Positions 23,216 through 33,052 are shown, numbered from the stretch's first letter. The stretch is 64,000 nucleotides of DNA from Polaromonas sp. (GCA_021737975.1 JAIPCZ010000009.1:1-64000), one strand, 5' to 3'. The notes: a model not told the origin generated them from the letters alone. A program made the numbers and translations.

Positions 23216-24028
23216 CTAGCGCCGCGTGACCACAATTTCAAGGTACTCACTGGGAACGACCAAGGTGCCATCGCCCGCACGATTCATTCGATTGAGCAGT
23301 TCCGTCAAATCCTGTTCCAGCGCGGCCGCGCCTTCGGCGGGGAGCGCGGCAAACGCCTTGTGGATCGGCCCGTACCAGGTGCGGAACACCTCGATGAAAT
23401 GCCCGGCCGAGCGGTAGCGAAAGTTGAACATCAGGGGCGTCGCCCGGATGGATGCGGCGGATTCTCCGAAAAGGGACTCCAGGTGCGACACCACCCCCCA
23501 GCGCGAAGGTGGCTGCACACCGGCCGGCGGCGGCAGATGGCGCCCCAAAGTCTTGAACACCTGCCCGATGAATCCGTCCGGTGTCCAGTTCGCCAAGCCG
23601 ATGCGTCCGCCCGACCGGCACACGCGCGCCATCTCGGCTGCTGCCTTGGCCTGATCAGGCGTGAACATGACGCCGAAGGTGGATAACACCGCGTCAAAAC
23701 TGGCGTTGGCGAACGGGAGTGCCTCCGCATCCGCAGTCTCGAAGCTCATCTCCAGGCGGTCGGCCCGGGCGCGCTCGGCGCCGCGCGCCAAGAGCGCGCC
23801 CACGTAGTCGGTCGAAGTGACTTTGCAGCCCCGCCGCGCCGCGGCCAGGCTGGCATTGCCGTTGCCAGCCGCCACATCGAGCACACGCTCGTCCCAGCCG
23901 ACGTCGCAGGCCTCAGCCAGCGATTCGCCCACGATCTGCAAAGTCGTTCCGATCACGGCGTAATCGCCGCTGGCCCAAGCGGACTGTTGTTTGCGCTTGA
24001 CGGCATCAAAATCAATTAAAGTTTCCAT
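23216..24028 (-). CDS. Class I SAM-dependent methyltransferase
   Basis: A 270-aa Rossmann-fold methyltransferase. Motif I is VLDVAAGNGNASLAAA, motif II includes TSTDYVGALL, and the middle motif is ADAEALPFANASFDAVLS, as in UbiE/COQ5-like enzymes. The ATG at 24028 is chosen for its AGGAGA site; ten residues upstream are left out. Substrate is unknown. It is cotranscribed with the OsmC gene at 22650 and diverges from a second OsmC gene. Confidence 0.88.
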   Translation of the reverse strand: METLIDFDAVKRKQQSAWASGDYAVIGTTLQIVGESLAEACDVGWDERVLDVAAGNGNASLAAARRGCKVTSTDYVGALLARGAERARADRLEMSFETADAEALPFANASFDAVLSTFGVMFTPDQAKAAAEMARVCRSGGRIGLANWTPDGFIGQVFKTLGRHLPPPAGVQPPSRWGVVSHLESLFGESAASIRATPLMFNFRYRSAGHFIEVFRTWYGPIHKAFAALPAEGAAALEQDLTELLNRMNRAGDGTLVVPSEYLEIVVTRR

Positions 24029-24271
24029 GCGATATCTCCTGTGTTGTGTCATCCGCACTGTGCTTCAGCAATGCGCGGCTCGTCCTGCCCGGGCGTCGCG
24101 ATGGATTGCCCTGGCGTCCGAATTTGGCGACGAGGGCACTGGACAGTTGTCTCAGCGTCCGGATTCGCTGCTTGATCATCCTGAGGGCCGTCGCGGCCAT
24201 TGAAGGCACTACCGGGAACGGCCAAAAACGCCCAAAATGTCACCCATCAGAATCAACATGGAGATTTGAAA

Positions 24272-24802
24272 ATGGCACTTCAACATATCGGGGCAGCGGC
24301 GCAGCGCGTGAAGGCCGTGTTTCAAAGACGCCCCGAAGTTGGACTTCATGACGATGCGCCCGCCAAAGCCCGATGGCAATCTGGCGCCAGAATACTGGTC
24401 CGGCACAACGACGGCATGGAAGTCGCAACCGACATGCCCGTGGAACTCGGCGGAACCGGTGACCAGGTCACACCGGGCTGGCTGTTTCGTGCAGGTGTTG
24501 CCTCATGCGCTGCAACCTCGATCACGCTGGCCGCCGCAGTGGAAGGTATTGAGCTCACCGCCCTTGAAGTCCATGTCGGCAGCCGCTCCGACACCAGAGG
24601 CCTTCTGGGGATGTCGGAACCCGGTGGCGAGCCGGTATATGCCGGACCCTTCGACGTCGAATTGCGTGTCACCGTCGCTGCGAACGGCGCAACACCCAGC
24701 GCTTTGAAGTCCCTGATTGAGGACTGCCTCGGCCATTCACCTGTCCCGAGCGCCCTCATCACAGCAACACCGTTTGCCTTGCATGTCAACGTAGCATCGT
24801 GA
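24272..24802 (+). CDS. OsmC-family protein
   Basis: A 176-aa OsmC-like protein. It has the family thiol-region helix (LFRAGVASCAATSITLAAAVEG, one cysteine) and a second cysteine in EDCLGHSPV. It differs enough from the OsmC protein at 22650 that recent duplication is unlikely. ATG 24272 follows a GGAGAT site. Its stop overlaps or abuts the AraC regulator gene, so the two are coupled. A peroxide or electrophile defence role is inferred from the family. Confidence 0.85.
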   Translation: MALQHIGAAAQRVKAVFQRRPEVGLHDDAPAKARWQSGARILVRHNDGMEVATDMPVELGGTGDQVTPGWLFRAGVASCAATSITLAAAVEGIELTALEVHVGSRSDTRGLLGMSEPGGEPVYAGPFDVELRVTVAANGATPSALKSLIEDCLGHSPVPSALITATPFALHVNVAS

Positions 24803-25779
24803 CGATGGACGCGCTGTCAGAAACTCTGAGGGTGGTGCGCCTGATCGGGGCCATCTTTATCAACGGGCGATTCACGGCACCCTGGTGCTACCAGTCCCCC
24901 CATGCCGACTATGCTGCGCCTATGCTGGAGCCTGGGGCTGAACGCGTGGTGATCTTTCACATGATCACCGAAGGCGAATGCCACGTCGAGATGGCGGGGC
25001 AGCCTCCCCTGCACCTCATCGCGGGGGACGCGGTGATCTTTCCGCAGGGCGATGCGCATCGCATGGCCTCGGCACCTGGCGTAGCAGCCGCCACAGGCGC
25101 GAAATTGGACGTCGTGTTTTCAAAACGCCCACGCCAGCTGGCCTATGGCGGCGGCGGCGCAGTGACCCGTCTGGTGTGCGGGTACCTGGCTTGCGATGCG
25201 CGCCTTGCCCGCATGCTTTTGGCGGGTCTGCCGTCTGTCGTCAAGGTCAATGTTCGTGGTTCCAATGCTGGCGCCTGGCTTGAGGCCTCCTTGCGGTATG
25301 CGCTGAGCGAGGCCAGGTCGCCACGCCCCGGAGGGATGGGCGTTCTGGCCAAGTTGTCCGAAGTTCTTTTTATCGAGGTTCTGCGCATTTACATGAACGA
25401 ACAAACCCCGGGAACCACCGGCTGGCTGGCGGGTGTGGGGGACCGCATCGTTGGGGCGGCCTTGGGCGCAATGCACAAGAACCCCGCGCAAGCCTGGACC
25501 CTGGAGGAACTGGCCAGTGTTGCCGGGTCTTCCCGGTCGGTTCTCGCCGAAAAATTCCAGCTGATTGTCGGCATCGCGCCGATGCAGTATTTGACGCAAT
25601 GGCGCATGCTTCTGGCGGCCAATCTCTTATCGGGCAGCCACTTGCCGCTGATCCGGATCGCCGAGGAAGTGGGCTACCAAACCGACACTGCCTTCAGCCG
25701 CGCCTTCAGCCGCGAATATGGCGTGCCGCCTGCAAAGTGGCGCCGAATTCAAATGGAAAAAAAACTTCAACCCGGCTGA
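24799..25779 (+). CDS. AraC-family transcriptional regulator with cupin sensor domain
   Basis: A 326-aa regulator. The N-terminal half is a cupin-like AraC ligand domain (EGECHVEMAG, AGDAVIFPQGDAHRM). The C-terminal 100 residues contain the two AraC HTH motifs (TLEELASVAGSSRSVLAEKF and IRIAEEVGYQTDTAFSRAF). The GTG at 24799 overlaps the OsmC stop as GTGA; the ATG at 24805 is an equally possible start. It probably controls the adjoining OsmC and methyltransferase genes. Confidence 0.9.
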   Translation: MTMDALSETLRVVRLIGAIFINGRFTAPWCYQSPHADYAAPMLEPGAERVVIFHMITEGECHVEMAGQPPLHLIAGDAVIFPQGDAHRMASAPGVAAATGAKLDVVFSKRPRQLAYGGGGAVTRLVCGYLACDARLARMLLAGLPSVVKVNVRGSNAGAWLEASLRYALSEARSPRPGGMGVLAKLSEVLFIEVLRIYMNEQTPGTTGWLAGVGDRIVGAALGAMHKNPAQAWTLEELASVAGSSRSVLAEKFQLIVGIAPMQYLTQWRMLLAANLLSGSHLPLIRIAEEVGYQTDTAFSRAFSREYGVPPAKWRRIQMEKKLQPG

Positions 25780-25798
25780 AAGAGAAAATCCAATTTTC

Positions 25799-25847
25799 CG
25801 GCTTGCCCGAGCGATAGGGCGAATTTGTCGCGATGACAAGCCGTTTT
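25799..25847. terminator. Putative terminator between convergent araC-type and pyrC' genes
   Basis: CGGCTTG (25799-25805) pairs with CAAGCCG (25837-25843) and is followed by TTTT. A smaller GCCC/GGGC stem lies in the 31-nt loop. It sits in the 132-bp convergent spacer, 20 nt after the regulator stop. The long loop makes it a moderate candidate. Confidence 0.4.
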
Positions 25848-25911
25848 GGAGCCCCTTTACCTGCCACCTGTTCGGGTCCGCGCGCCACGACGGCACCAGG
25901 CCACAGTCAAC

Positions 25912-27219
25912 TCACCCCGCCTGGTACGCCACGCGCCCGCCCACCAGCGTGCAGCGCACGCGCCCGGGCAACTCGTAGCCCGAGAACGGCGTGTGTTTGC
26001 CCTGGCTCACCAGGGTGTCGGCTTGCACCGTCCAGGCGGCCTGCGGGTCGAACACACAGACGTCCGCCAAACCACCCACCTGCAGGCGGCCGGTGCGCCC
26101 GAGCCGGGGGCCCAGCGCCGCGCCCAGCACCTGGGCCGGGCCTTCGGTGACCACTTGCAGCGCCCGCATCAGGGGCACAGCGCTGTCCTGATGCCACTTG
26201 AAGGCCAGGCTCAGCAGCAGTTCCAGCCCGGTGGCACCGGGCTCGCTTTCAGCAAACGGCAAGGCCTTGGCATCTTCGTCCACCGGGGTATGGTCCGACA
26301 CCAGCGCGTCGATGCTGCCATCGAGCAAACCGGCGCGCAGGGCGTCGCGATCGCGCTGCTGGCGCAAGGGCGGGTTCAGCCGGGCGCGGCTGTCGAAATA
26401 GCCGATGTCGGCGTCGGTCAAATGAAGGGAGTTGATGCTGACATCACAGCTCACTTTCAGGCCGTCGGCCTTGGCCTGGCGCACCAGCGCCACCCCGGCC
26501 GCGCTGCTGATGCGGCACAGGTGCACCCGCGCCCCGGTGGCCCGCATGAGCTCGAAAATGGTGTGCAGGGCAATCGTTTCGGCCATCACCGGCACGCCGC
26601 TTAATCCCATGCGCGTGGCCAGCGGGCCGCTGGCCGCCACGCCCTGACCCAGAAAGTAGTCTTGCGGGCGCAGCCACACTGCGTAGCCAAAGGTGGTCGC
26701 GTACTGGAAAGCGCGCTGCAGCACCTGGCTGTTGCCAAGCATCACCTCGGCCTGGCTGAAGGCGACGCAACCGGCATCGGTCAGCATCACCATCTCGGTC
26801 AGAATTTCTCCCTTGAGGTTGCGCGTCAGCGCGCCCAAAGGGTAGACCCGCGCCTGTTGCAGCTTTTCAGCGCGAAAGCGCAGCATTTCGACCAGGCCGG
26901 GCTCATCGAGCACCGGGTCGGTGTCGGGCTGGCAAACCAGGCTGGTGACACCACCGGCCATGGCCGCCGCCATCTCGGACTCAAGCATGCGGGCGTGCTC
27001 GTTGCCCGGCTCGCGCAGGCGCACCGCCAGGTCCACCAGACCCGGCAAGACCAGGCAGCCAGCGGCCTGGATCGTGACCTCCGGCTGAAAATCAGCAGGG
27101 ATCTCTTGAATCGCGAGGACGGCCCCGTTGGCCAGGGCGACGTCGGCTTGCGCGTCCAGACCACTGGCGGGGTCGATGACCCGGCCACCCTGAATCAGCA
27201 CACGTGTTTGCTTGTTCAT
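25912..27219 (-). CDS. PyrC', dihydroorotase-like protein lacking the metal-binding histidines
   Basis: A 435-aa dihydroorotase homologue. Active enzymes have DxHxHLREPG, but here the strand reads DLAVRLREPG, so both zinc-ligand histidines are missing. Later motifs such as SDHTPVDED and the barrel strands remain. Inactive PyrC' subunits of this kind hold aspartate transcarbamoylase dodecamers together in Pseudomonas and many betaproteobacteria. The gene follows pyrB by 20 nt, supporting that role. A separate active dihydroorotase must be encoded elsewhere. Confidence 0.92.
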   Translation of the reverse strand: MNKQTRVLIQGGRVIDPASGLDAQADVALANGAVLAIQEIPADFQPEVTIQAAGCLVLPGLVDLAVRLREPGNEHARMLESEMAAAMAGGVTSLVCQPDTDPVLDEPGLVEMLRFRAEKLQQARVYPLGALTRNLKGEILTEMVMLTDAGCVAFSQAEVMLGNSQVLQRAFQYATTFGYAVWLRPQDYFLGQGVAASGPLATRMGLSGVPVMAETIALHTIFELMRATGARVHLCRISSAAGVALVRQAKADGLKVSCDVSINSLHLTDADIGYFDSRARLNPPLRQQRDRDALRAGLLDGSIDALVSDHTPVDEDAKALPFAESEPGATGLELLLSLAFKWHQDSAVPLMRALQVVTEGPAQVLGAALGPRLGRTGRLQVGGLADVCVFDPQAAWTVQADTLVSQGKHTPFSGYELPGRVRCTLVGGRVAYQAG

Positions 27220-27239
27220 CTGTTTGTCTCTCAAAGGGT

Positions 27240-28202
27240 TCAGGCTTCGTTCCCGGCCACGATGCTCATCACCGCCATGCGCACCGCGATGCCAAAGGTC
27301 ACCTGCGGCAGGATCACGCTCTGGCGGCCATCCACCACGGCCGAGTCGATTTCGACGCCGCGGTTGATCGGGCCCGGGTGCATCACGATGGCGTCAGGCT
27401 TGGCCCGTTGCAGCTTGGTCGGGGTCAGGCCAAAACTCTTGAAAAACTCCTGGCTCGACGGCAACAGCGCGCCGCTCATGCGCTCGTTTTGCAGGCGCAG
27501 CATGATGACCACGTCGGCGTCCTTGATGCCTTCTTCCAGGGTGTGGCAAACGCGCACACCCATTTGCGCCATGTCGGAGGGGACCAGGGTCTTGGGGCCG
27601 ACCACACGCACCTCGGCACAGCCCAGCGTGGTGAGGGCATGGATGTCGGAGCGCGCCACGCGCGAGTGCAGCACATCACCCACAATGGCCACGGTCAGGT
27701 TGGCAAAGTCGCCCTTGTAGTGGCGAATGGTGTACATGTCGAGCAGGCCCTGGGTGGGGTGGGCATGGCGGCCGTCACCGGCGTTGACCACATGCACATG
27801 CGGCGCCACATGCTGGGCGATCAGGTAGGGCGCGCCCGACTCGCTGTGGCGCACGACAAAAATGTCGGCAGCCATGGCGCTCAGGTTGGCAATGGTGTCG
27901 AGCAGCGACTCGCCCTTGTCGGCTGACGACTTGGCGATGTCGAGGTTGATCCCGTCGGCGCTCAGGCGCTTGGCGGCAATCTCGAAGGTGGTGCGCGTGC
28001 GCGTGGAATTCTCGAAAAACAGGTTGAAGACGCTTTTTCCCCGCAGCAAGGGCAGCTTTTTGACCTCGCGATTGCCCACCGAGACAAAGTTGGCGGCGGT
28101 ATCGAGCACCTGGGTCAGGATGCTCTTGGGCAAGCCCTCGGTCGAGAGCAGGTGGATCAGCTCGCCGTTTTTATTGAGCTGCGGGTTGCGCTGGTACAGC
28201 AT
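27240..28202 (-). CDS. pyrB: Aspartate carbamoyltransferase catalytic subunit
   Basis: A 320-aa enzyme of the second pyrimidine step, joining carbamoyl phosphate and aspartate. The carbamoyl phosphate motif FENSTRTR and the HPTQGLLD segment are intact. It lies 2 nt after pyrR and upstream of pyrC', the usual order in Burkholderiales. There is no pyrI regulatory subunit gene here, consistent with the PyrB-PyrC' class of complex. Confidence 0.97.
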   Translation of the reverse strand: MLYQRNPQLNKNGELIHLLSTEGLPKSILTQVLDTAANFVSVGNREVKKLPLLRGKSVFNLFFENSTRTRTTFEIAAKRLSADGINLDIAKSSADKGESLLDTIANLSAMAADIFVVRHSESGAPYLIAQHVAPHVHVVNAGDGRHAHPTQGLLDMYTIRHYKGDFANLTVAIVGDVLHSRVARSDIHALTTLGCAEVRVVGPKTLVPSDMAQMGVRVCHTLEEGIKDADVVIMLRLQNERMSGALLPSSQEFFKSFGLTPTKLQRAKPDAIVMHPGPINRGVEIDSAVVDGRQSVILPQVTFGIAVRMAVMSIVAGNEA

Positions 28203-28204
28203 GG

Positions 28205-28702
28205 CTAGATTTCTTTCACGTTAAAACTGAAGCGGCCGTCCTCGTGGCGCAGCAGCGCCAGCGACTGGCTGGCGGGCAGGCTGATGCGCGCGCTGCACAG
28301 GTCGGCCTGAATTGGCAGTTCGCGGCCACCGCGGTCCACCAGCACCGCCAGCTTGACGCTGGCCGGGCGGCCGAAGTCGAACAGTTCGTTGAGCACGGCG
28401 CGGATGGTGCGCCCGGTGAACAGCACATCGTCGAGCAAGAGCACATGGGCCCCATTGACGTCAAAGGGAATCTGGGTCTGGGCGCTGCTGGTCATGCCGC
28501 GGCGTGCCAGGTCGTCACGGTGCATGGCCGAAGAAATCACGCCAAACGGCTGAACCAGGCCTAGGTCCCGCTGCAGGCGCTCGGCCAGCCAGACGCCTCC
28601 CGAGGCAATGCCCAGCAGCTGTGTGCCGGGCTGCAGCAGCGGGCGCAAGTTGTGCGCCAGGTCGGCGTACAGCGCCTCGGCATCGAGTGCCAGTTTGCTC
28701 AT
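28205..28702 (-). CDS. pyrR: PyrR, uracil phosphoribosyltransferase-like pyrimidine regulator
   Basis: A 165-aa phosphoribosyltransferase-fold protein with the PRPP loop [16 protein letters not shown]. PyrR acts as a UMP-responsive regulator and/or uracil phosphoribosyltransferase. In proteobacteria the RNA-binding attenuation role is less certain. It overlaps ruvX by 4 nt and is followed directly by pyrB. Confidence 0.93.
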   Translation of the reverse strand: MSKLALDAEALYADLAHNLRPLLQPGTQLLGIASGGVWLAERLQRDLGLVQPFGVISSAMHRDDLARRGMTSSAQTQIPFDVNGAHVLLLDDVLFTGRTIRAVLNELFDFGRPASVKLAVLVDRGGRELPIQADLCSARISLPASQSLALLRHEDGRFSFNVKEI

Positions 28703-29136
28703 GGAAGACTCCTTAAAAACTGTTCCAGAATGATGCAGGCGGCTGCCGCATCGGCATCAATCGCGCCCATGGAATGGGCCTCGGTGGTGGTGTAGCGCTC
28801 ATCCACTTCGAACACGGGCAGCCCGAAGCGGCCATGCAACTGGCGCGCAAAGCGGCGCGCCCGCACGGTATTTTCATGGGCCGCGCCGTCCGGATGAAAC
28901 GGCACACCCACCACCAGCGCGTCTGGCTGCCAGGTCTTGAGTTGCTGCGCCACTTTCTCAAAACGCGCCCTGCCCTCGGCGCTGATCGTGCCTTGGGGCT
29001 GGGCCGTGCGCAAAAGGCGGTTGCCCACCGCAAAGCCGGTGCGCTTGAGGCCGAAATCGAGCGCCATGAACGTCTGCAAATGGTCCGGCACCACCGGCTG
29101 CGGGTCAATGCTCGAGTGGTCGGTCAAGGTGCTCAT
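28699..29136 (-). CDS. ruvX: RuvX/YqgF, Holliday-junction-resolvase-like nuclease for 16S rRNA processing
   Basis: A 145-aa RNase H-fold protein with the first-strand acidic motif ALDFGLKRTG, VVGVPFHPDG and the late DERYTTTEA and DADAAA segments. The acidic residues are intact. YqgF proteins take part in pre-16S rRNA 5' maturation. It overlaps both neighbours by 4 nt (yqgE upstream, pyrR downstream). Confidence 0.94.
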   Translation of the reverse strand: MSTLTDHSSIDPQPVVPDHLQTFMALDFGLKRTGFAVGNRLLRTAQPQGTISAEGRARFEKVAQQLKTWQPDALVVGVPFHPDGAAHENTVRARRFARQLHGRFGLPVFEVDERYTTTEAHSMGAIDADAAAACIILEQFLRSLP

Positions 29137-29732
29137 GCGTGCCCGGCATCAGGTGCCAGCATCCAGGGCTCCAGGCCCAGCAACTTGAGTGCCTGCGCAT
29201 AACGCTCGGGCACCGGGGTGTCGAAAATCAGACGCGCGTCGGCCTCCACGGTGAGCCAGCTGTTGTCGCCCAGTTCGGACTCCAGCTGGCCCTCGCCCCA
29301 GGCAGAATAACCCAGGGAAATGAGGACCTTGCGCGGCCCGCTGCCGGTCGAGATGGCCTCGAGCACATCGCGGGAGGTGGTCATCTCGAGGCCGCCGGGG
29401 ATCACCATGGTGCTCGCATAAACCGGGTGCTCGGGCTGGTCGTCGTCGCCGAAGGTGGCCTCGTGCAGCACAAAGCCGCGCTCGGTCTGGACCGGCCCCC
29501 CAAAATAGACCGGGGCAGTCTGCAGGTCGGCCCGACTCAAGGGCAGTTCCACCTTGTCAAACAGCCCCTTGAGGTCGATGTCGCAGGGTTTGTTGATGAC
29601 CAGCCCCATGGCCCCACGGGGACTGTGCTCACACAGATAAACGACACTTTGCCCAAAGAGCGGATCCTGCAGACCGGGCATGGCGATCAAAAAATGATTC
29701 GTCAGGTTGATGGGGGCAGAATCAGATGACAT
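29133..29732 (-). CDS. yqgE: YqgE/AlgH-family protein
   Basis: A 199-aa UPF0301 protein with the family start NHFLIAMPGLQDPLFGQSVVYLCEH and the later YSAWGEGQLESEL. The molecular function of YqgE is unknown. It is the first gene of the yqgE-ruvX-pyrR-pyrB-pyrC' operon. Its start lies only 15 bp from the divergent photolyase gene, so the two promoters must overlap the opposite coding regions. Confidence 0.94.
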   Translation of the reverse strand: MSSDSAPINLTNHFLIAMPGLQDPLFGQSVVYLCEHSPRGAMGLVINKPCDIDLKGLFDKVELPLSRADLQTAPVYFGGPVQTERGFVLHEATFGDDDQPEHPVYASTMVIPGGLEMTTSRDVLEAISTGSGPRKVLISLGYSAWGEGQLESELGDNSWLTVEADARLIFDTPVPERYAQALKLLGLEPWMLAPDAGHA

Positions 29733-29747
29733 GGAACAATTTTAGCG

Positions 29748-31241
29748 ATGAACATGAGCCCAAACTTTGAAATCGGCCTGATGTGGTTTCGGCGCGATTT
29801 GCGCCTGATGGACAACGCCGCTCTGCATCTGGCGCTGAGCCAATGCGCGCGTGTGCACTGCGTCTTTGTCTTCGACCAGGCCATTCTGGCGCAATTGCCG
29901 CGTGCTGACCGGCGCGTGGAATTTATCCGTGAATCCCTGGTGGAACTGGACGCGGCACTGCGCCAGCTCAGCGGCAAGGCCGCCGCGGGCCTGATCGTGC
30001 GCCACGCGCTGGCCAGCGACGAAATCCCGCGCCTGGCGGCCGCACTCCAGGTGAAGGCGGTCTTTGCTGCGCGCGATTACGAGCCGCAGGCGCTGGCGCG
30101 GGACGAGGCCGTGCGCGAGACGCTGGCGCAAGCCGGTTGCGCGTTTTTCACCTGCAAGGATCAGGTCATCTTCGAGGGCCGGGAAATCCTCACCCAGTCC
30201 GGCACACCGTACGGGGTGTTCACGCCCTATAAAAACAACTGGCTCAAGCGCGTGGCGCCCGAAGACCTGGCGCCACATAACAGCGCGCCACTGGCGCAGC
30301 GCCTGCTTGAGCGCCCGCCCGGCCTGCAACAAGCCGTGCCCGGCCTGGGCGACCTCGGTTTCGAGCCCACCAACCTGGCCAGCCTGAAAATCCCCACCGG
30401 CGAAGGCGGTGGCCAGGCCTTGCTCGAGGCTTTTTTCGAGCGCATGGACGACTACCACGCCACGCGCGATTTCCCGGCGGTCAAGGGCCCGAGTTACCTC
30501 GGTGTGCACCTGCGTTTTGGCACCGTGTCGATCCGCCAACTGGTGCGCCTGGCCTTGCAGCGCCAGGCCGCGGGCAGTGCCGGTGCCGCGGTGTGGCTGA
30601 GCGAACTGGTGTGGCGCGATTTCTACTTTGCCATCCTGGTCAACTTCCCGCAGGTGGCACGGCAGGCCTTCAAAGCCGAATACGACGCCATTCAATGGGA
30701 ACAGGGCCCCCACGCCGACGCCCTGTTCGCGGCCTGGTGCGAGGGGCGCACCGGCTACCCGCTGGTCGACGCTGCCATGGCGCAGATCAACCAGACCGGC
30801 TACATGCACAACCGCCTGCGCATGGTGGCAGGCAGTTTCCTGGTGAAAGATCTGGGCATCGACTGGCGCTGGGGCGAGCGCTATTTCGCCGAGAAACTCA
30901 ACGACTTCGACCTGTCGGCCAACAATGGCGGCTGGCAATGGGTGGCGTCCAGCGGCTGTGACGCCCAGCCCTACTTTCGTATCTTCAACCCGGTCAGCCA
31001 AAGTGAGAGGTTTGACCCGCAGGGCAAATTCATCCGCCGCTACCTGCCGCAACTGGCCGGCCTGTCGGACAAGGCCATCCACGCACCCTGGGCGGCCAAA
31101 CCCCTCGAGTTGCAGATGGCCGGCGCGGTGCTGGGCCGGGACTACCCTCACCCCATCGTGGCGCACGACGAGGCACGGGCCAAAACCTTGCGGCGTTATG
31201 CGGTCGTCAAGAAATCAGGTCCGCAGCCACTTCAAATTTGA
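29748..31241 (+). CDS. phrB: Deoxyribodipyrimidine photolyase (class I)
   Basis: A 497-aa photolyase/cryptochrome protein. The N-terminal photolyase domain opens with MWFRRDLRLMDN. The FAD-binding C-terminal half includes the WLSELVWRDFY, TGYPLVDAAMAQ and NNGGWQWVASSG motifs that form the flavin pocket and electron-transfer chain. It repairs UV cyclobutane dimers. An alternative ATG lies six bases downstream (29754). Its 3' end overlaps the rubredoxin gene by 10 nt. Confidence 0.95.
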   Translation: MNMSPNFEIGLMWFRRDLRLMDNAALHLALSQCARVHCVFVFDQAILAQLPRADRRVEFIRESLVELDAALRQLSGKAAAGLIVRHALASDEIPRLAAALQVKAVFAARDYEPQALARDEAVRETLAQAGCAFFTCKDQVIFEGREILTQSGTPYGVFTPYKNNWLKRVAPEDLAPHNSAPLAQRLLERPPGLQQAVPGLGDLGFEPTNLASLKIPTGEGGGQALLEAFFERMDDYHATRDFPAVKGPSYLGVHLRFGTVSIRQLVRLALQRQAAGSAGAAVWLSELVWRDFYFAILVNFPQVARQAFKAEYDAIQWEQGPHADALFAAWCEGRTGYPLVDAAMAQINQTGYMHNRLRMVAGSFLVKDLGIDWRWGERYFAEKLNDFDLSANNGGWQWVASSGCDAQPYFRIFNPVSQSERFDPQGKFIRRYLPQLAGLSDKAIHAPWAAKPLELQMAGAVLGRDYPHPIVAHDEARAKTLRRYAVVKKSGPQPLQI

Positions 31242-31405
31242 ACCATCTCAAAATCTTCCTTGCGGGCGCCGCATTCGGGGCAGGTCCAATTGATTGGCAC
31301 ATCGCGCCAAGCAGTCCCCGGCGGGACACCCTGGTCGGGATCGCCCGTTTGTTCGTCATAAATCCAGCCACATATCAGGCACATCCAGGTTGTCGATTGC
31401 GTCAC
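31232..31405 (-). CDS. Rubredoxin
   Basis: A one-iron electron carrier with two CxxC ligand pairs, CLICGW and CPECGA. The start is uncertain: GTG at 31405 gives 57 residues and has GGAAGG about a dozen bases upstream. ATG at 31384 gives 50 residues, and ATG at 31465 gives 77 with an atypical head. The GTG is favoured by family length. Its end overlaps the convergent photolyase end by 10 nt. Rubredoxin beside hemL is a common Burkholderiales arrangement. Confidence 0.9.
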   Translation of the reverse strand: MTQSTTWMCLICGWIYDEQTGDPDQGVPPGTAWRDVPINWTCPECGARKEDFEMVQI

Positions 31406-31507
31406 AGCGTCCAAAGCCTTCCAATAGAATGTCTCATCATCCGCACCCAAGCTTGATTCCAACAAACAAGCCCGGTACCCATCGCCTTATTCTGCCCTAT
31501 CCAAGCC

Positions 31508-32818
31508 ATGACCCATTCCACTGATCGCAATGCCAGTTTGTTTGCCCGCGCCTCCCAAGTGATCCCCGGTGGCGTCAACTCGCCGGTGCGTGCTTTTCGC
31601 GCCGTCGGCGGCACGCCGCGCTTCATCAGCCGTGCCCAGGGCGCGTACATGTGGGACGCCAACGGTCAGCGCTACACCGACTACATCGGCTCCTGGGGCC
31701 CGATGATTCTGGGGCACGGCCACCCGGCCGTCGTGGAAGCGGTGCAAAAGGCGCTGCTCGAAGGTTTCTCCTTTGGCGCCCCGACCGAGCGCGAGGTCGA
31801 ACTGGCCGAGGCCATACTGAAACTCATGCCGAGCATGGACATGGTGCGCCTGGTGAGTTCCGGCACCGAAGCCGGCATGAGCACCATCCGGCTGGCGCGC
31901 GGTGCCACCGGCCGCAGCAAGCTCATCAAGTTCGAGGGCTGTTACCACGGCCACGCCGATGCCTTGCTGGTGAAGGCCGGTTCGGGCCTGGCCACCTTTG
32001 GCAACCCGACCAGCGCTGGCGTGCCGCCCGAGGTGGTGCAGCACACACTGGTGCTGGAATACAACAACATCGAACAGCTTGAAGCCGCGTTCGCTGAGCA
32101 GGGCAGCGAGATCGCCTGCCTGATGATGGAGCCGATCTGCGGCAACATGAACTTCGTGCGCGCCAGCGTGCCGTTTGTGAAACGCTGCCGCGAACTCTGC
32201 ACCCAGCACGGCGCGCTGCTGGTGTTTGACGAGGTGATGACGGGTTTTCGCGTGGCCCTGGGTGGCGCGCAAAGCGTTTACGCCAAGGAAATCCCCGGCT
32301 TCGAGCCCGACATGACCGTGATGGGCAAGGTGATTGGCGGCGGCATGCCGCTGGCCGCCTTTGGCGCCAAGCGCGCGGTCATGGAACACCTGGCGCCGCT
32401 GGGTTCGGTCTACCAGGCTGGCACCTTGAGCGGCAACCCGGTGGCCACGGCCTGCGGGCTGGCGACACTGGCCGAGATCACCAAGCCCGGCTTTTATGAT
32501 GAACTGGGCCGAAAAACCCGTGCCTTGATCAGCGGCCTGAGCGACGCGGCAAAGGCCGAAGGCGTGGCGTTTTGCGGCGACTCAGAGGGCGGCATGATGG
32601 GCTTTTATTTGCTCGACACCCTGCCCAGCACCTACAGCCAGGTCATGAAAACCGATGGTGCCAAATTCAACCAGCTGTTCCACGGCCTGCTCGACCGCGG
32701 TGTCTATATTGCGCCGGCGCTGTACGAAGCCGGCTTTGTCAGCGCCGCACACACCGATGCCGACATTGCGGCCACGGTGGCGTCCGCACGTGAAGTCTTC
32801 AAGCTGTTTCCAAAGTAA
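31508..32818 (+). CDS. hemL: Glutamate-1-semialdehyde 2,1-aminomutase
   Basis: A 436-aa PLP enzyme making 5-aminolevulinate for tetrapyrroles, including heme and the siroheme needed by DsrAB. The start [12 protein letters not shown], the GCYHGHAD region and the PLP lysine in [15 protein letters not shown] are intact. It is monocistronic and diverges from the rubredoxin gene. No unusual features were seen. Confidence 0.97.
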   Translation: MTHSTDRNASLFARASQVIPGGVNSPVRAFRAVGGTPRFISRAQGAYMWDANGQRYTDYIGSWGPMILGHGHPAVVEAVQKALLEGFSFGAPTEREVELAEAILKLMPSMDMVRLVSSGTEAGMSTIRLARGATGRSKLIKFEGCYHGHADALLVKAGSGLATFGNPTSAGVPPEVVQHTLVLEYNNIEQLEAAFAEQGSEIACLMMEPICGNMNFVRASVPFVKRCRELCTQHGALLVFDEVMTGFRVALGGAQSVYAKEIPGFEPDMTVMGKVIGGGMPLAAFGAKRAVMEHLAPLGSVYQAGTLSGNPVATACGLATLAEITKPGFYDELGRKTRALISGLSDAAKAEGVAFCGDSEGGMMGFYLLDTLPSTYSQVMKTDGAKFNQLFHGLLDRGVYIAPALYEAGFVSAAHTDADIAATVASAREVFKLFPK

Positions 32819-33026
32819 CAGTTTCTTGCCAGGGTCTTGAAGGGTCCCGCAGGCGACCTGAAGGAACATCGCCACACACGGGCAATGCCATAAGAGCGCC
32901 GGCGGCCAAAGGCAAACAGAGTTCATTGGACAGGTCCTCTGACGCCCGCATACCCGACCTTGATATTGCCAGCAAATCGAAGGCTTGCACCAAGCGGCGG
33001 ATTTCGTCGCTGCTTGCGCATCTTTT

Positions 33027-33051
33027 GACCGGGCGACAGGCCGTCTTTTTT
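33027..33051 (+). terminator. Possible terminator before the tldE stop
   Basis: GAC-C-GG (33027-33032) can pair with CCGTC (33041-33045), leaving one bulged C, and is followed by seven Ts. It lies about 210 nt past hemL, so it could end a long hemL 3' UTR. The stem is weak. The rest of the 234-bp hemL-tldE spacer shows nothing recognisable. Confidence 0.3.
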
Positions 33052-33052
33052 C

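Noticed and set aside
24012-24209. 65-codon minus-strand ORF upstream of the methyltransferase
   Set aside because: It overlaps the likely promoter region and the start of the methyltransferase, and shows no coding features.
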